Of a DNA stretch of 64,000 bases, positions 1-10,055 are shown piece after piece. Both the position numbers and the translations under genes were made by a program. The stretch is from Ascaphus truei (lineage: Eukaryota; Chordata; Amphibia; Anura; Ascaphidae): NCBI GenBank assembly GCA_036426205.1, contig CM071570.1, forward strand, positions 143,770,450-143,834,449, in the 5' to 3' direction. The notes beneath the pieces are model-generated. The model did no database searches. It had not been told where the DNA came from and saw only the letters and a program-made list of their open reading frames with translations. Every line of letters begins with the position of its first letter. The stretch's first letter is position 1.

Positions 1-200
1 CTCCGTGTGGCCGCGCCTCCGTGTAGCTGTGCTTGCGGGCGCGTGACCGAGCGTAGCCGCCGGCCCGAGAGTAGAAGAGGAGTCCTGGCGTGCGCGCGTG
101 CGCCCACGTGGAGCTGTGATCAGCGTTCCGGAGAGAGGCTGTCTGCGTGCCGCGGGGGATCCGTCGGAGCTGCAGGTGAGTGAGGAGCACGCCGAGGGCG
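1..200. other. CpG-rich segment with a consensus splice-donor-like site
   Basis: The first 200 bases are much richer in G, C and CpG than what follows. A perfect donor-like CAG/GTGAGT lies at 173-181. This could be the end of an element promoter and first exon, or a host exon cut by the window edge. No reading frame here resembles a known protein, so the site may be chance. Sequence left of the window is needed to decide. Confidence 0.25.
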
Positions 201-774
201 GCGTGACTCCCAGACCCTTACAATGTGTCACGATCTACCTCATAAGGGCGCTTACTACCACCTCTGATAACATAGTGCTTGAGAGCATTGCCTCTGATAC
301 TGTCACTAAGGTTACCATAGGATACCACACTCCTATACCGCAGACCCCAGTAGGTTACCTGAGGTCAGCCTGACACAGCGCCAAGCGCATTGCTAACAAC
401 ACAGAGGAGGATTTAGCTGACTACACACTGAGATTTACTGGTGCACACTATATATGCTCAACATGTGCATCAGTTACTACTAGTCACATTACCCTCTACT
501 ATTGGTTTATGCAGACACTGCCTTGTGTTACCTGTAGCCACAGTACCTATCCGAGCACACCCTACTATATTCGCCTCTAACAGAGGTCCATACTGGGATC
601 TCTATTTTGTTTAGTTCTTGTGTGATACCTGATACACATAGGACATACGCACTACCCTGATCCTGAGCCTATACGGCTATCAGTATCAAGATCAGTTGAC
701 CTCTAGTACGTCGTTTTAACACCCATTATTTTATATATGTGTTGTATTCAATAAAGTTTATGTTTTAAATTATA
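201..774. other. unassigned stretch ending in a polyadenylation signal
   Basis: I see no coding frame longer than noise. AATAAA at 750-755 is followed by an A/T-rich tail just before the PLE coding remnant. In style it resembles the region after the motif in PLE copy 4 (55200-56050), so it may be the tail of an upstream PLE. That is inference from texture, not an alignment. Confidence 0.25.
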
Positions 775-804
775 CATACATCACCAGAGGGTGAACTCGA
801 GTGA

Positions 805-1605
805 TATATTGGGTTCTTCTCTACCTTCTCTATTCGAGATTTAGATCTAGCCATCTCTGAAGTAGATAATATTGATAGGGCTACCATTGTCTCGAAGGAG
901 GCAGCAATCAAATTATGCTCTAAAGAACAGGGACAATTCCCTATGTTCATAACCCAATATAGTAGTTTAGCCCCTGTCATATCTCAAGTGTTCAGGAAAC
1001 ATTGGGGTATTCTCCAAAGAGACCCAATTCTCAAAACTTGTCTCCCTGATAGACCCAAAATAGCCTATAGACGAGCTAGGAATTTAAAGTCCACACTGTC
1101 TCCTAGTTGTCCCATTGATAATCTTCAGGACCATCATGTCACTTGGCTTAATGACCTCAAAGGTTATTATACTTGCCACAATTGCATTGGGTGTAGATAT
1201 AGCGTAAAATGTAAATACTTTAAATCCAATGTAACTGGGATTAGTTATGACATTGAAACATTTATCAATTGCAGAACTAATTTCTGTGTCTATTTGTTAC
1301 AATGCCCATGCGGATTACAAGACGTTGGCCAGACTGGGAGACCTCTCAAGCGACGTTTCGCTGAACATGTATATAATATTAAAAGAGGTCTTGAGACACA
1401 TAGTGTCTCTAATCATTTTAGATTCAAACATAACCAGAACCCAGACGGCCTTATCTGCATGGGCATTGATAATCCATTCAATTCAATTGGCATGGAGGGG
1501 AAACACGGTAAACACGGTATCCAAACGTGAAAGCTATTGGATTTATGTGTTAAAAACCTAATCTCCCCTAGGACTTAATATCGAATTTGATCTAGCTGCA
1601 TTTTT
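805..1605 (+). pseudogene. PLE reverse transcriptase C-terminal region with GIY-YIG endonuclease, frameshifted
   Basis: The frame is open from 805 and gives the spacer after RT (FRKHWGILQRDP, YRRARNLKS), a Cys-rich motif (YTCHNCIGC, then CKYF) and a GIY-YIG domain (VYLLQCPCGLQDVGQTGRPL, then FAEHV). This order is diagnostic of vertebrate Penelope-like elements, whose endonuclease nicks the target for target-primed reverse transcription. The usual tyrosine of the second motif half (GLQYVG in other copies) is D here. A frameshift near 1500 moves the end (KRESYWIYVLKT) to another frame, and a stop follows immediately. The palm and fingers of RT are missing. It is dead. Confidence 0.9.
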
Positions 1606-2335
1606 AAAAGATCCATAAAATATTAATTTGGATCCTACAATTCCATCCATAGCTTGTATGACAAAATATGTTTTAATGTTCTTTAATGTATTTTTCATCA
1701 TTTTTATATGCTTGGTTATGTTCTTAGCATTCATTCTATGTGTATCCACAGTCATGTAATGTAGGACATAGTTGATCCCATCAGCGATCTGTTCTCAGAT
1801 TGCTGTTATGTGTCTACAAGACAGCCTGTCAATCATTGTAATGTATCTGCCCCATTGTGGGAAGGTTTTTCAATTAAACACGTATATAAGTATTGTTTTT
1901 ACTAAGCTCCACCATCCCCTGAGGAAGTGACGTCAGGGAGGAGGAGCTTAGTTCTGTGCGTGCCTGCCCAGCCACCATAGCCGCCCGACGTCAGAGAAGT
2001 AACTCTTGCCGCTGACGCCATCTTTGGCGAGTCGCGGGTGCTCTTGTGCATGTTAGTCAGTCGATTTCCGTGCTTATCGAGTTGGAAACAGGTTGCGGAC
2101 GACATTCGTGAGTTGTATAGCTACCTTATACTTATTGTAAGTGTGGGTAGTTTGTTGTTTTTATATTTTATTAAAAGTGTAGTTACGTATTACACTAGGC
2201 TGTGCCCTTTTCCCTTTAATATTGGGTGTCGCTGTTATCGGTGTGCCCGTGAGCCCTAAACACCATCTAAAGGGGAACCATCTCATCAGACCACGTGGGG
2301 TCCGTAGAAAATCGAGGTGAAGACGTGGCACAAGT

Positions 2336-2698
2336 ACTGCTGCGGCCGAGTTTATTTGAGCATTTGCCCGGTCTCGGCCGCAGCAGTAACCAGGCGCGCG
2401 CCGGGATGTGCCTGGCGTGCGCCGAAGCCGCGGAGGAGCGCCCTCCGATCGGGGCTTTCTCCCTCCGCTCGCCGGGTCCGCCGGGTCCCCCGGAACCCCC
2501 TGCCGCCGTCCCCCACATCGCGGGACACCAGGGCTCCCTCGGAGAGCCCTGGACGCGTGTGCAGGGGGCGCAGGCACCCGATGACGCGTGACCGCGCGTC
2601 GATGACGCGCGGCACGCCGAGGGAGTGCGGCTAGCATGCCGGGGCATCCCCAGGCTTGCGGAGCTAGCCGCACTCAAATAAAATGTGCCGCCTCTGTA
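2336..2698. mobile_element. non-autonomous inverted-repeat element (MITE-like), GC-rich
   Basis: Imperfect terminal inverted repeats lie at about 2336-2361 and 2675-2698; both contain GCGGC and then TTTATTTGAG in inverted orientation. The interior is very GC- and CpG-rich and has two strong hairpins: ACTGCTGCGGCCGAG (2336-2350) against 2375-2389, and GAGTGCGGCTAGC (2623-2635) against the right end. Long open frames cross it on both strands, but they follow from high GC and resemble nothing known. The right end aligns with that of the element at 50229-50622, so both belong to one family. Confidence 0.6.
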
Positions 2699-2990
2699 CA
2701 GATTCTCTCCCCTGTACGAGCAAGATTTGCATCTTGTAAGTAGGGTTTCTATGTTCTAGATAAGGGTCCTTGCCTTTATATACTGCGCAATTGGTGTGTC
2801 CTTTTGTTTTTTCTCAGAATCACTTCAGAGTCATTCTACAGGGACACCCTCACTTGTCTGGAACTTTCCTGGGTACTCCATCAACCCATCCGGATATGTT
2901 TCTTATCTAAAGACGGTCATTTGGACTACGGTATCTTGGACACCTTATTCACTAGCGCCGGGGATGCATATTTTGTGTTTTGTTTGCATA

Positions 2991-4028
2991 CCAGACTCCA
3001 CTGATTTGAAAGTCTCTTGATGCCCTTTGGTAACATATGAAATAATTACTAAACGTGGATTAATTTGTACTCTATAGGACGTTTCCATGAAGATTTTTTT
3101 TCCACTAATTTATTCAATTCTGCCTCTGCATCGTAAACCCACTTCAATCTTTTCTCAAGTTTATGTTCCTTTATAAAGTGAACCATCATACCTCATATAA
3201 AATATTGCTAGAGTATGTATAATGATGACAGCCACCAGGCTACTTGCTGAGTCTACTCTGCCTGTCCTACTACTGTGAGACCAGATTACGTGAAAATGTA
3301 ATCAAATGAAAATGGATTTAACAATTAATCTTTAAACTTTAATGTCCTGAAATAATAATAATAACTTCTGCAAGATACGCTGAAATCATATGAAGTTACT
3401 CCCATCGTGTGATCACTTTCAGCTCCATTACTTACTCTACACCCTGTACTTGTCAATGTTTTTAAAAAGTATCTCTTTAAAACTTTATAGACACTGCTTC
3501 ATTGCATCCACTTCTTTTCTTTCCACCTCTGGTGTATTCACACACACACAGCACCAAGAATAGGGACTTGAACTATGTCACTGCCCTAGGTGCCTGCACT
3601 GCAATGCATTGCAATCTGGCAGTTATAATGGTTGGTAATTATTTATAAATGCATTGTTTTTGATTGGAAATAAAATATATCTTGCTTGTAGCATTTTAGT
3701 AAATGTTGTATATATGCATGTTTTTTTATTTCTTAATATTCAGCTAGGATTCATATTTACTTAAAAGAGTTACTTAACCTCTACCTTCTTAGGAGGCATA
3801 GGAGGGGAAATGTTTACTATTGGGTAGTTCCACTGTATCAACATTGCTTCAATAAAGGTCGCTTTTCAATCGGGATTTCGAGAACAAGACACTTGAGGGT
3901 TTTTTCACTAAACTTCGATAAGTGACTTATAGCATTATAAATGCCCTTATAGTGCGATATTGCCTGTGTAGCTATTAAAAAAGCTCCGATAACAGTTCAA
4001 AATAACAGCTAAAATGGCTTTTTATAGT
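2991..4028. other. no recognisable feature
   Basis: This is A/T-rich non-coding sequence without long open frames. A short palindromic CGATAAGTGACTTAT at about 3917-3931 recalls CGATAAGTGTCTTATCG near 38800, which suggests a degraded copy of the same repeat. I see nothing else. Confidence 0.3.
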
Positions 4029-4532
4029 TGTGAGAGGAAAGGTGGTGAAGTTGTGGATGGAAGAAACATAAGCCCTGCATTTGCAAATTATACCTATCCC
4101 TACTAAGGGTTAAAGGCCCAGGGAAGGTTTTGCAAATGAAGCCAGGTGCAGATCACTTGGCCTTAATTAACAGAGTATAAGAAAGGGCAGGCCAGATCAG
4201 TTCTCCCTCTCCCCTTATTCCAGCTAAGAGAGCTGGATGCTACAGACAGGCACTGGCCTGCAACAGGTTTGGTTTATGATATGTTTTATTGTTTGGTAAG
4301 TGGGAAAGCCACCCAAAGATAGCTAGAGAATTGCTGTCTAGTTAATGCTCAGATAGAGCTAGGATTTATTTTGATTCTTTTGTTTGTCTTGATTTTGTTT
4401 GCTGGAGTGACAAAGAAAGTAAAGCCTTTAAACCAGAGCTGGATGGACCTGTGACTGTGCTTTACGCTAAAAGACAGTGGGTTTAAGGTTCCCAGACAAG
4501 AACCCTTCAGACAAAAAGGGTATTTTGTCACA
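4029..4532 (+). mobile_element. 5' LTR of SCAN-capsid Ty3/gypsy element
   Basis: The segment begins TGTGAGAGG and ends TTTTGTCACA, giving TG...CA termini and about 504 bp. GAGTATAAGAA near 4171 is a TATA-like box. The next bases, TTTGTGGTGAATGCGGG (4533-4549), look like a tRNA primer-binding site, and the gag start codon follows at 4562. No matching 3' LTR occurs in the window because the element breaks off in integrase. The right end is placed better than the left. Confidence 0.6.
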
Positions 4533-4561
4533 TTTGTGGTGAATGCGGGTGCCCACATTAT

Positions 4562-5448
4562 ATGTCTGAGGGTATAAAACTACTTCAAACTCACCATAGA
4601 GGAAATTGTCAAGGCATTGCTCCAGACTGCATCTACACAGCAGCAGACTACCGCTGCGCAACAGCAGGCTACGACTGCACAACAGCAAGCTACCACTGCA
4701 CAAATGCCTACAGCTGCACAGCAAGAGACCAACAGGATACACGCTGAGGCACTCAGAGTGACCGGTGAGGAACAGCAAAGTGATATCTGTGAGCTGCGAT
4801 AGGAGATCCAGTCTGTGCCCGAGAGGCTAAGCGGGGATCATGATGGGAGAAATCAAGGACACAAGGTGATTCGGGCCAGTCATTGCCTTCAAAAGATGAC
4901 TGCAATAGATAATGTTGAGGCGTACCTTCTGGCGTTTAAGCGCACAGCAGAAAGAGAGGGATGCTGGCAGCTCAGTGGGCAAGCATACTGGCACCATTAC
5001 TGAGCGGAGAACCTCAAAAGGCATACTATGACCTACAACCAGCACAAGCCAGCGACTACAACAAGCTGAAGGAGGAAATTCTGGCACACCTGGGAGTGAC
5101 CGCTGCAGTACCGGCTCAAAGGTTCCACTTATGGTCGTATTCTCCTGACAAGGCTGCGAGATCCCAAATGTTTGACCTCATACACTTTGCCCAAAAGTGG
5201 CTTCAGCCTGAGGTTAACTTGGCCAGCCACATTGTGGAGCTGTTAGTGATGGATCGCTTTCTGCGGGGCCTTCCTGCTACCCTGCGTCGTTGGGTCAATC
5301 AAAGCGACCCCATAGAGCGGACAAGCTGATTGCTTTGGTGGAGAAATATGTCGCTGCAGGAGAACTTTTACGCCCTGCTCCAGCTGAACAAACCCGCAAT
5401 TCCAAGGTCCAGGATCCTGCAAGACCTGGTAAGACTGTTTAGGTTTTA
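4562..5448 (+). pseudogene. gag of SCAN-capsid (Gmr1-like) Ty3/gypsy element, several frameshifts
   Basis: The start ATG at 4562 follows the presumed primer-binding site. A frameshift about 18 bases in leads into a Gln/Thr/Ala-rich segment with an imperfect 27-bp coding repeat (4640-4735, QQQATTAQ units). Then come a DNVEAYLLAFKRTAERE motif and, after a shift near 4975, the capsid C-terminal part (4961-5329): ILAPLLSGEPQKAYYDL, FHLWSYSPDKAARSQ, LIHFAQKWLQPE, VMDRFLRGLPATLRRWV. This is the helix pattern from which vertebrate SCAN domains are thought to derive (Gmr1-like gag). The protein would form the virus-like particle shell. Broken frames show it is inactive. Confidence 0.85.
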
Positions 5449-5544
5449 AGGGAAACTGGAGAGCAACAGGGATATTCCCTAGATCCCAGAGAACCAGGAG
5501 CCAGGGGCGCATTCAGACATTAAAGATCTGTAAAAGGAACTTAT

Positions 5545-5990
5545 TGGGGGTCAGATTATGTTATAAAATGTTTTAAATGTAATGAGGTTGGTCATACAGT
5601 CAAGGACGATCCACTTAAAGATGAACTCATGGTATGCAATGTGGGTAAAAAGATGGGACCATACTCATTTTGTGGATGTATTAGATATACTAATAATGAT
5701 GGTGGTAATTGTTTTCATTTGTGCTATGTGAAGGTGAATGGGAAAATGTCTAGAGCACTGCATGATTCAGGAAGTATGTACCTTAGTAGCAAAGCCTGTA
5801 ATACCGAATGTGGAAATAGATAATATACAGAAGATGGAAATTATTTGCCTCCATGGTGATAAAAGGGAATATCCCACAGCTGAAGTAAATATTGGAACCC
5901 AGTGTGGTACCCTAAATTACCGGGTGGGGGTAGTACCCAGATTAGCCCATGATGTGGTGCTCGGTATTTCCCAAACTTTCTAGAGTTATG
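5545..5990 (+). pseudogene. nucleocapsid zinc knuckle and aspartic protease remnant
   Basis: CFKCNEVGHTVKDD (about 5573-5612) is a CX2CX4HX4C zinc knuckle whose last Cys is replaced by D. It is followed by the retropepsin fold: KVNGKMSRALHDSGS carries DSG in place of the usual DTG triad, and after a frameshift LAHDVVLGISQTF (about 5940-5980) matches the C-terminal part of the fold. Separate frames (5629-5823 and 5738-5983) carry the pieces. The protease would cleave Gag and Gag-Pol. A frameshift and a damaged knuckle mark it as a relic. Confidence 0.75.
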
Positions 5991-6075
5991 GTCATTAACA
6001 GAGAAGGCAGCCCAAGGCTCATCAGAAAAGGGTCAAACTAGTGAGGAACATGTATTCCTGTTTTCTGAGGTTAAT

Positions 6076-6490
6076 TTGGAGAGTGACCAGGGTTGTAATG
6101 GGGAAGAGAAACATCAAAATTACTGCCCTTTGCTGGTGTTAATAGGGGACAACCCAGTTGACACCAGTAGTCCTAGCACAGAGGAGGATGATTTGCTGGA
6201 CTTGGGAGTCAGTCCTATTAATTGTAAGAGCACCCAATGGGAAAATCCTACTCTAGTCGCTGCTAGAGATAATGTCCAGGTTGTGAATGGCGTTGCTACG
6301 CAGCCAGAAAATGTTACCTTATCCCTACTTTTAAGTGATAAAGGACCTAATTTATAGAGTAGGGAAAAAGGACTCAGCCATCACTAAGCAGTTGCTGATT
6401 CCCCAGGCTTTCCGTAACACTGTACTAAACCTTGCACATAGCCACATACTGGGAGGGCACGTGGGAGTTGAGAAAACCGGCGGCACGGAC
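6076..6490 (+). pseudogene. spacer and start of integrase (HHCC domain) of the SCAN-capsid element
   Basis: About 300 bp beyond protease the frame reads LIYRVGKKDS, LLIPQAFRNTVLNLAHSHIL, GGHVGVEKT, which is the N-terminal zinc-binding part of a Ty3/gypsy integrase (the two His of HHCC). No RT lies between protease and this domain, as in Gmr1-like elements, where integrase precedes RT. The homology stops at about 6490, and pol sequence of a different gypsy lineage begins within a few bases. The 6076-6357 part is an acidic linker without known domains. Confidence 0.7.
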
Positions 6491-6498
6491 CTGACAAG

Positions 6499-7261
6499 TC
6501 GACACCTGAAGAGGATGAGAAAAGAGGCTGGAAGGTGGTGCCAGAGGTAAAGGAATGGAAATCTTCGTCTCCTCTTCAGTTTACTGTGTCCATCCAGAAT
6601 ATCTCTCTCCACCCTGTCGAGCTGTACTTCAATCAAGAGCTGGGTAAAATATACCCCGTGATTGAAGTAAAACCCTTGGCCCACGTGAACTCTGTATTTT
6701 TGCAGGAGACTGATCCTCTGTTACAATTCGAATTTGGGGATTCATCCATACCGGCAGAACGGAAGAAACGCCTCCACACTAAACTGGTTGAGCGGAAAGA
6801 AATGTTCTCCACCAGTGAAATGGACGTCCGTTGTACTAAAAACGCCCAACAGACCATTCGGTTGAGTGTTTCAACCCCCTTCCTTGAATGATCTAGGCGA
6901 ATAGTTCCCAGGGACGTAGCAGATGTCCGGGACATCCTGAAAGATATGAAGCGCGCCGGCATTACAGCGGAATCCTGCACCCCCTATGCATCACCCATCA
7001 TGGTGGTGAAGAAGAAAAATGGTTCTGTGCGTCTGTGTGGACTACTGCACCCTATATCAGTGGACTGCCCCATATCAATACACGCTACCCAGAATTGAGG
7101 AGGTCCATGGCGCCTTGTCCGGTAGTCAATGGTTCAGTGTACTGGATCTACGGTCTGGGTACTACCAAGTTCACATGAGCCCCGAAGACCAAGAGAAAAT
7201 GGTGTTCATCTGTCCTTTATAATTCTATCAGTTCACCCAGATGCCCAAAGCATCTGTGGAA
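6499..7261 (+). pseudogene. second Ty3/gypsy element: pre-RT linker and first half of reverse transcriptase
   Basis: From 6499 the frame gives the linker common in vertebrate gypsy pol (FTVSIQNISLHPVEL, FEFGDSSIPAERKKRL, RKEMFSTSEMDV). The RT fingers and palm follow: ASPIMVVKKKNGSVRLCVDY, QYTLPRIEEV and the motif A region FSVLDLRSGYYQVHMSPED. An in-frame stop at 6889 and a frameshift near 7015 break it. The homology halts at 7261-7266, where a solo LTR is inserted, and resumes at 9096. Upstream gag and protease of this lineage are absent. Confidence 0.85.
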
Positions 7262-7266
7262 CCCCT

Positions 7267-9090
7267 TGTGACAGTAGGGGTTGCTGGCATCACAAAACTG
7301 TTATGAAGCCCAGCTTGCTACACCTAAATCTATGTAACTTGGCCACTTTTGTAAGGCTTATTTTGGCCAAAGGTATTTAACATCTGGGGAAGAACAGGGA
7401 AGGTGTAAATGTATTTATATGTCTGTAAGAATGTATTTCAAAGTCTGTATTTGTTGTAAATGCCATCCCACAGTTTAGTGAATCAACACTCTTCTGTAAA
7501 TGTGCTTTGGGTGTCAGCCCTGCAAGAAAGCAAATGAGATATCCCATTGTTACTGTCATTTCTATGGAGAATGCAATCCACAGTTGAAGCTTACTATAGA
7601 ATTGATAGGATTAGGGACAGCTAGGTGTCGGGACTCCTGGGGGGAGGTGAAAGGCTGCTGATCAGATCTGGGAGTAAGAGCATTGTATTGCACAGACTCT
7701 GATTTAATCAGGGATGGGTTCTTTATGCCCTCTGGCTGTTGTGGCACAAACTTAAAGCTGCAGTTCAGTCTTTTTTTTATTTTATTTATTTTTTTACTTC
7801 AATAGTTTCATGTGTGCAATCTCTAATTACCTAAAGAACTGTATAGCTGCAGGTCAATTCGTTCTCCATGTATTGATAGGTGAAATTTGGTGACATAATT
7901 AGTGAAGGGATCTGTTTTTCTTCTGCTTCTGTCTCTCAGTGGAAGCTCATGAATATTCATGAGCATTCCTGCACTGACATGTGCTAGAGGGAGGGCAGGG
8001 CTGACAAAGGGGTGTGCCAGAGTTTGTGACAGGACATGAAGGGGGCAGTGCCTTAGCAAATGGCTGTTAAAATAGAATACAAGAAAATTGGTCTTTCAAA
8101 GTTGTTTTTTTAAAAACAGAATATGCTAAAAGTATTTTTTCTTACTACAGAACTGATTTATTTAAAAAAAAACACATATGCAGGATATTGACTGAACTGC
8201 AACTTTAATCAATGTCGAGCAGCCCCCTCTATGTAAATGATAGCCACAGAGGGATATATTAAGGGGTGCTGCTGATCAGAGAAGGTGTGCAGATCTACTT
8301 TCAGAGAAACACTCTGGGAAGGAGTGTGGAGAGCTACCTCCAGAGAGACACTGGGAAGGAGTGGGGAGATTCCCTCAGAGGACCATCTGAGAGACACTCT
8401 GGGAAGGAGTGTGGAGTTCTACCTTCAGAGAGCATCTGAGAGCAAGCGAGGCTAACAGACAGAGAGACACTCTGGGAAGGAGTGTGGAGATCTACCCTCA
8501 GAGGACTATCTGAGAGACAGAGTGACTGAGAGACATGCTGTGAAGGAGTTTGATCTTTTACAGTGACCAACTGGAGAGATATCTCAGAGGGGCTGCTGTG
8601 TGATCAGTCCTCTGAGATCCTGGACGAGAAGCGGATAGGACAAGCCTTCTTGAAGCAGGCCCCTGCACCTAGCGAGGCTAGAGGCTACTCCCCAGGCCCC
8701 CAGTTGGTATTGTGTTTTGTACATCTTTGTTTGTCTGCTGGTGTGCCAGAATAAACCCCATTTTATTCAATCATTTTGTCCTGTCTGGTGCTAGTGATCC
8801 CGGTGTTTTTTGTGTGTTTTTTTAAGCATCTTCTTGTATAGCGCTGCAAGTTTTTCATAGCGCTTTACAGAGACATTTTGCAGACACAGTCCATGCCCTG
8901 TAGAGCTTACAATCTTTGTTTGTTTGGTGCCTGAGGCACAGAGCGATAAAGTGACTTACCCAAGGTCACAATGAGCCAACACCGGGACTTTAACCAGGTT
9001 CCCCTGCTCCAAACTCAGTGCCAGTCAGTGTCTTTACTCACTGAGCCACTCCTTCTCCCTTTGGTGTTAACGTACTGGTCTCCTGTGACA
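7267..9090 (+). mobile_element. solo LTR inserted in the gypsy RT, carrying a SINE
   Basis: The segment starts TGTGACAG and ends CTGTGACA, perfect 8-bp inverted termini. It interrupts RT between 7266 and 9091. The flanks CCCCT (7262-7266) and CCCAT (9091-9095) look like a 5-bp target duplication with one later change. AATAAA lies at 8750-8755. The 3' end (GATCCCGGT ... GGTGTTAA ... TCTCC-GTGACA) matches the LTR at 22172-23505. Between 8300 and 8540 a 60-70 bp motif with GAGAGACACTCTGGGAAGGA repeats about four times. The SINE at 8808-9062 adds to the length. Confidence 0.8.
8808..9062 (-). mobile_element. tRNA-derived SINE with MIR-like core and L2-type tail
   Basis: On the minus strand the element begins with a tRNA-like head: A-box-like TGGCTCAGTGAGTAAAG (9037-9053) and B-box-like GGTTAAAGTCCCGGT (8981-8995). 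A core reading TGACCTTGGGTAAGTCACTT then GTGCCTCAGGCACC is close to the mammalian MIR core. The tail has ATTGTAAGCTC and AAAGCGCTATGAAAA, like L2-type LINE 3' ends, whose enzymes would mobilise it. GGTGTT at 8802-8807 and 9063-9068 probably belongs to the target duplication, since the related LTR at 22172-23505 has one copy there. Confidence 0.8.
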
Positions 9091-9095
9091 CCCAT

Positions 9096-9719
9096 GTCAC
9101 TTTTCAACAACTGATGGAGAAGACCATCGGTGACATGAACCCAAGAAAATGTCTAGTCTACTTGGATGACATTATCATTTTTGGACAGACGTTGGAGAAA
9201 CATGAGGAACGTCTCCTGAAGGTCCTGGACCGATTGCAGCATGAGGGCTTTAAGTTGTCTCTCGGCAAGTGCAAATTCTTCCGATCCTCTGTCACTTACA
9301 TGGGCCATATTGTATCCACGGAAGGGGAGGTGACCGACTCTACCAAGGTGCAAGCACTGGTAAACTGGCCTCGCCCTAAGAACGTGGTGGAGCTCCACTC
9401 CTTTTTAGGGTTCTGCGGCTACTATAGGAGATTTGTAGAAGGATATTCTTGTATCGCCAAAACACTGATTAGCTTGCTGAAGATCTATCCTGAGGATCAC
9501 GGTCGGAAAGCTATGAATTCAAAAACACAATTTGGTGCGAAGTGGGCCGCCTGTGAGGAGGCCTTCTTGAAACTGAAGAAAAGTCTCACGAAGCCCCTTT
9601 TCTGGCCTATGCCGATCAAGATCAACCATATGTGTTACATGTGGATGCCAGCTTTGATGGACTGGGAGCGGTACTTCATCAGAAATATCCTACAGGGATC
9701 CAGCCTGTTAACTACATGA
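9096..9719 (+). pseudogene. second half of gypsy reverse transcriptase (YLDD box)
   Basis: This continues the RT broken at 7261. It has the catalytic box CLVYLDDIIIFG (two Asp), then HEERLLKVLDRLQHEG, FKLSLGKCKFF, VTYMGHIVSTEG and the connection motif LHSFLGFCGYYRRFVEGYS. The LTR insertion accounts for the missing middle. A frameshift near 9630 moves into the RNase H frame. Motifs are well kept, so the element is not very old, but it cannot produce a full enzyme. Confidence 0.9.
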
Positions 9720-10005
9720 GTCGCAGCCTGACTCTGAGCGAGAAGAATTACCCAGGCCATACATTGAAGTTTCTGGCACTGAAGTGGGCCATTGTTGATA
9801 AGCTACATGACTACCTCTACGGGGTATCTTTTGAAGTAAGGACTGACAATAATCCGCTTGCATATATCCAGACATCCGCCAAATTGGATGCCACCGGTCA
9901 CAGGTGGTTGGCTGCCCTATCCCACTACAGTTGCACCTTAAATACAAGCCTGGTCTCAAGAACATTGGGGCCGACGCTCTGTCCAGGAGGCCGGGACTAA
10001 ATCCA
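9625..10005 (+). pseudogene. gypsy RNase H domain
   Basis: YVDAS-type start LHVDASFDGLGAVLHQ supplies the first catalytic Asp. VNYMSRSLTLSEKNY and LKFLALKWAIVDKLHDYL (with E replaced by K at the usual LE-L-A position) follow, then FEVRTDNNPLAYI with the DNNPL box. The end, KYKPGLKNIGADALSRRPGL at 9943-10002, lies in another frame because of a shift near 9930. The domain would degrade the RNA strand during reverse transcription. It directly follows RT and precedes integrase, the standard Ty3/gypsy order. Confidence 0.88.
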
Positions 10006-10055
10006 GCTCCTAAGACGCAGAATGGGAAGAAATACCTGGCTCCGGGATTCGTGCC

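Larger units (their letters stand above)
775..2990 (+). mobile_element. Penelope-like element copy 1, 5'-truncated
   Basis: The element has the end of a PLE open reading frame followed by a long non-coding 3' region. A degenerate CCCCTGAGGAAG occurs at 1915-1926 without the GAAACGCGT half seen in other copies. An inverted-repeat element interrupts the 3' region at 2336-2698. The 3' end is placed near 2990 because CTAGCGCC followed by a TATTTTGTGT-type tail matches the end of the PLE tail near 61540. Both boundaries are approximate. Confidence 0.6.

Noticed and set aside
1..373. Host gene promoter and first exon
   Set aside because: CpG content and a splice donor alone are not enough; no protein similarity, and element tails in the window have similar GC-rich parts.
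2161..2677. Overlapping open frames of 98-170 codons on both strands
   Set aside because: They lie in the CpG-rich inverted-repeat element, where stops are rare. Composition is Arg/Pro/Ala-driven and frames on both strands are equally open.
4467..4778. 103-codon minus frame with LLLCSGS repeats
   Set aside because: Antisense shadow of the Gln/Thr repeat in gag.
8300..8540. CRISPR-like array of spaced repeats
   Set aside because: Units are imperfect, spacers are repeats themselves and the context is an LTR in a vertebrate genome.
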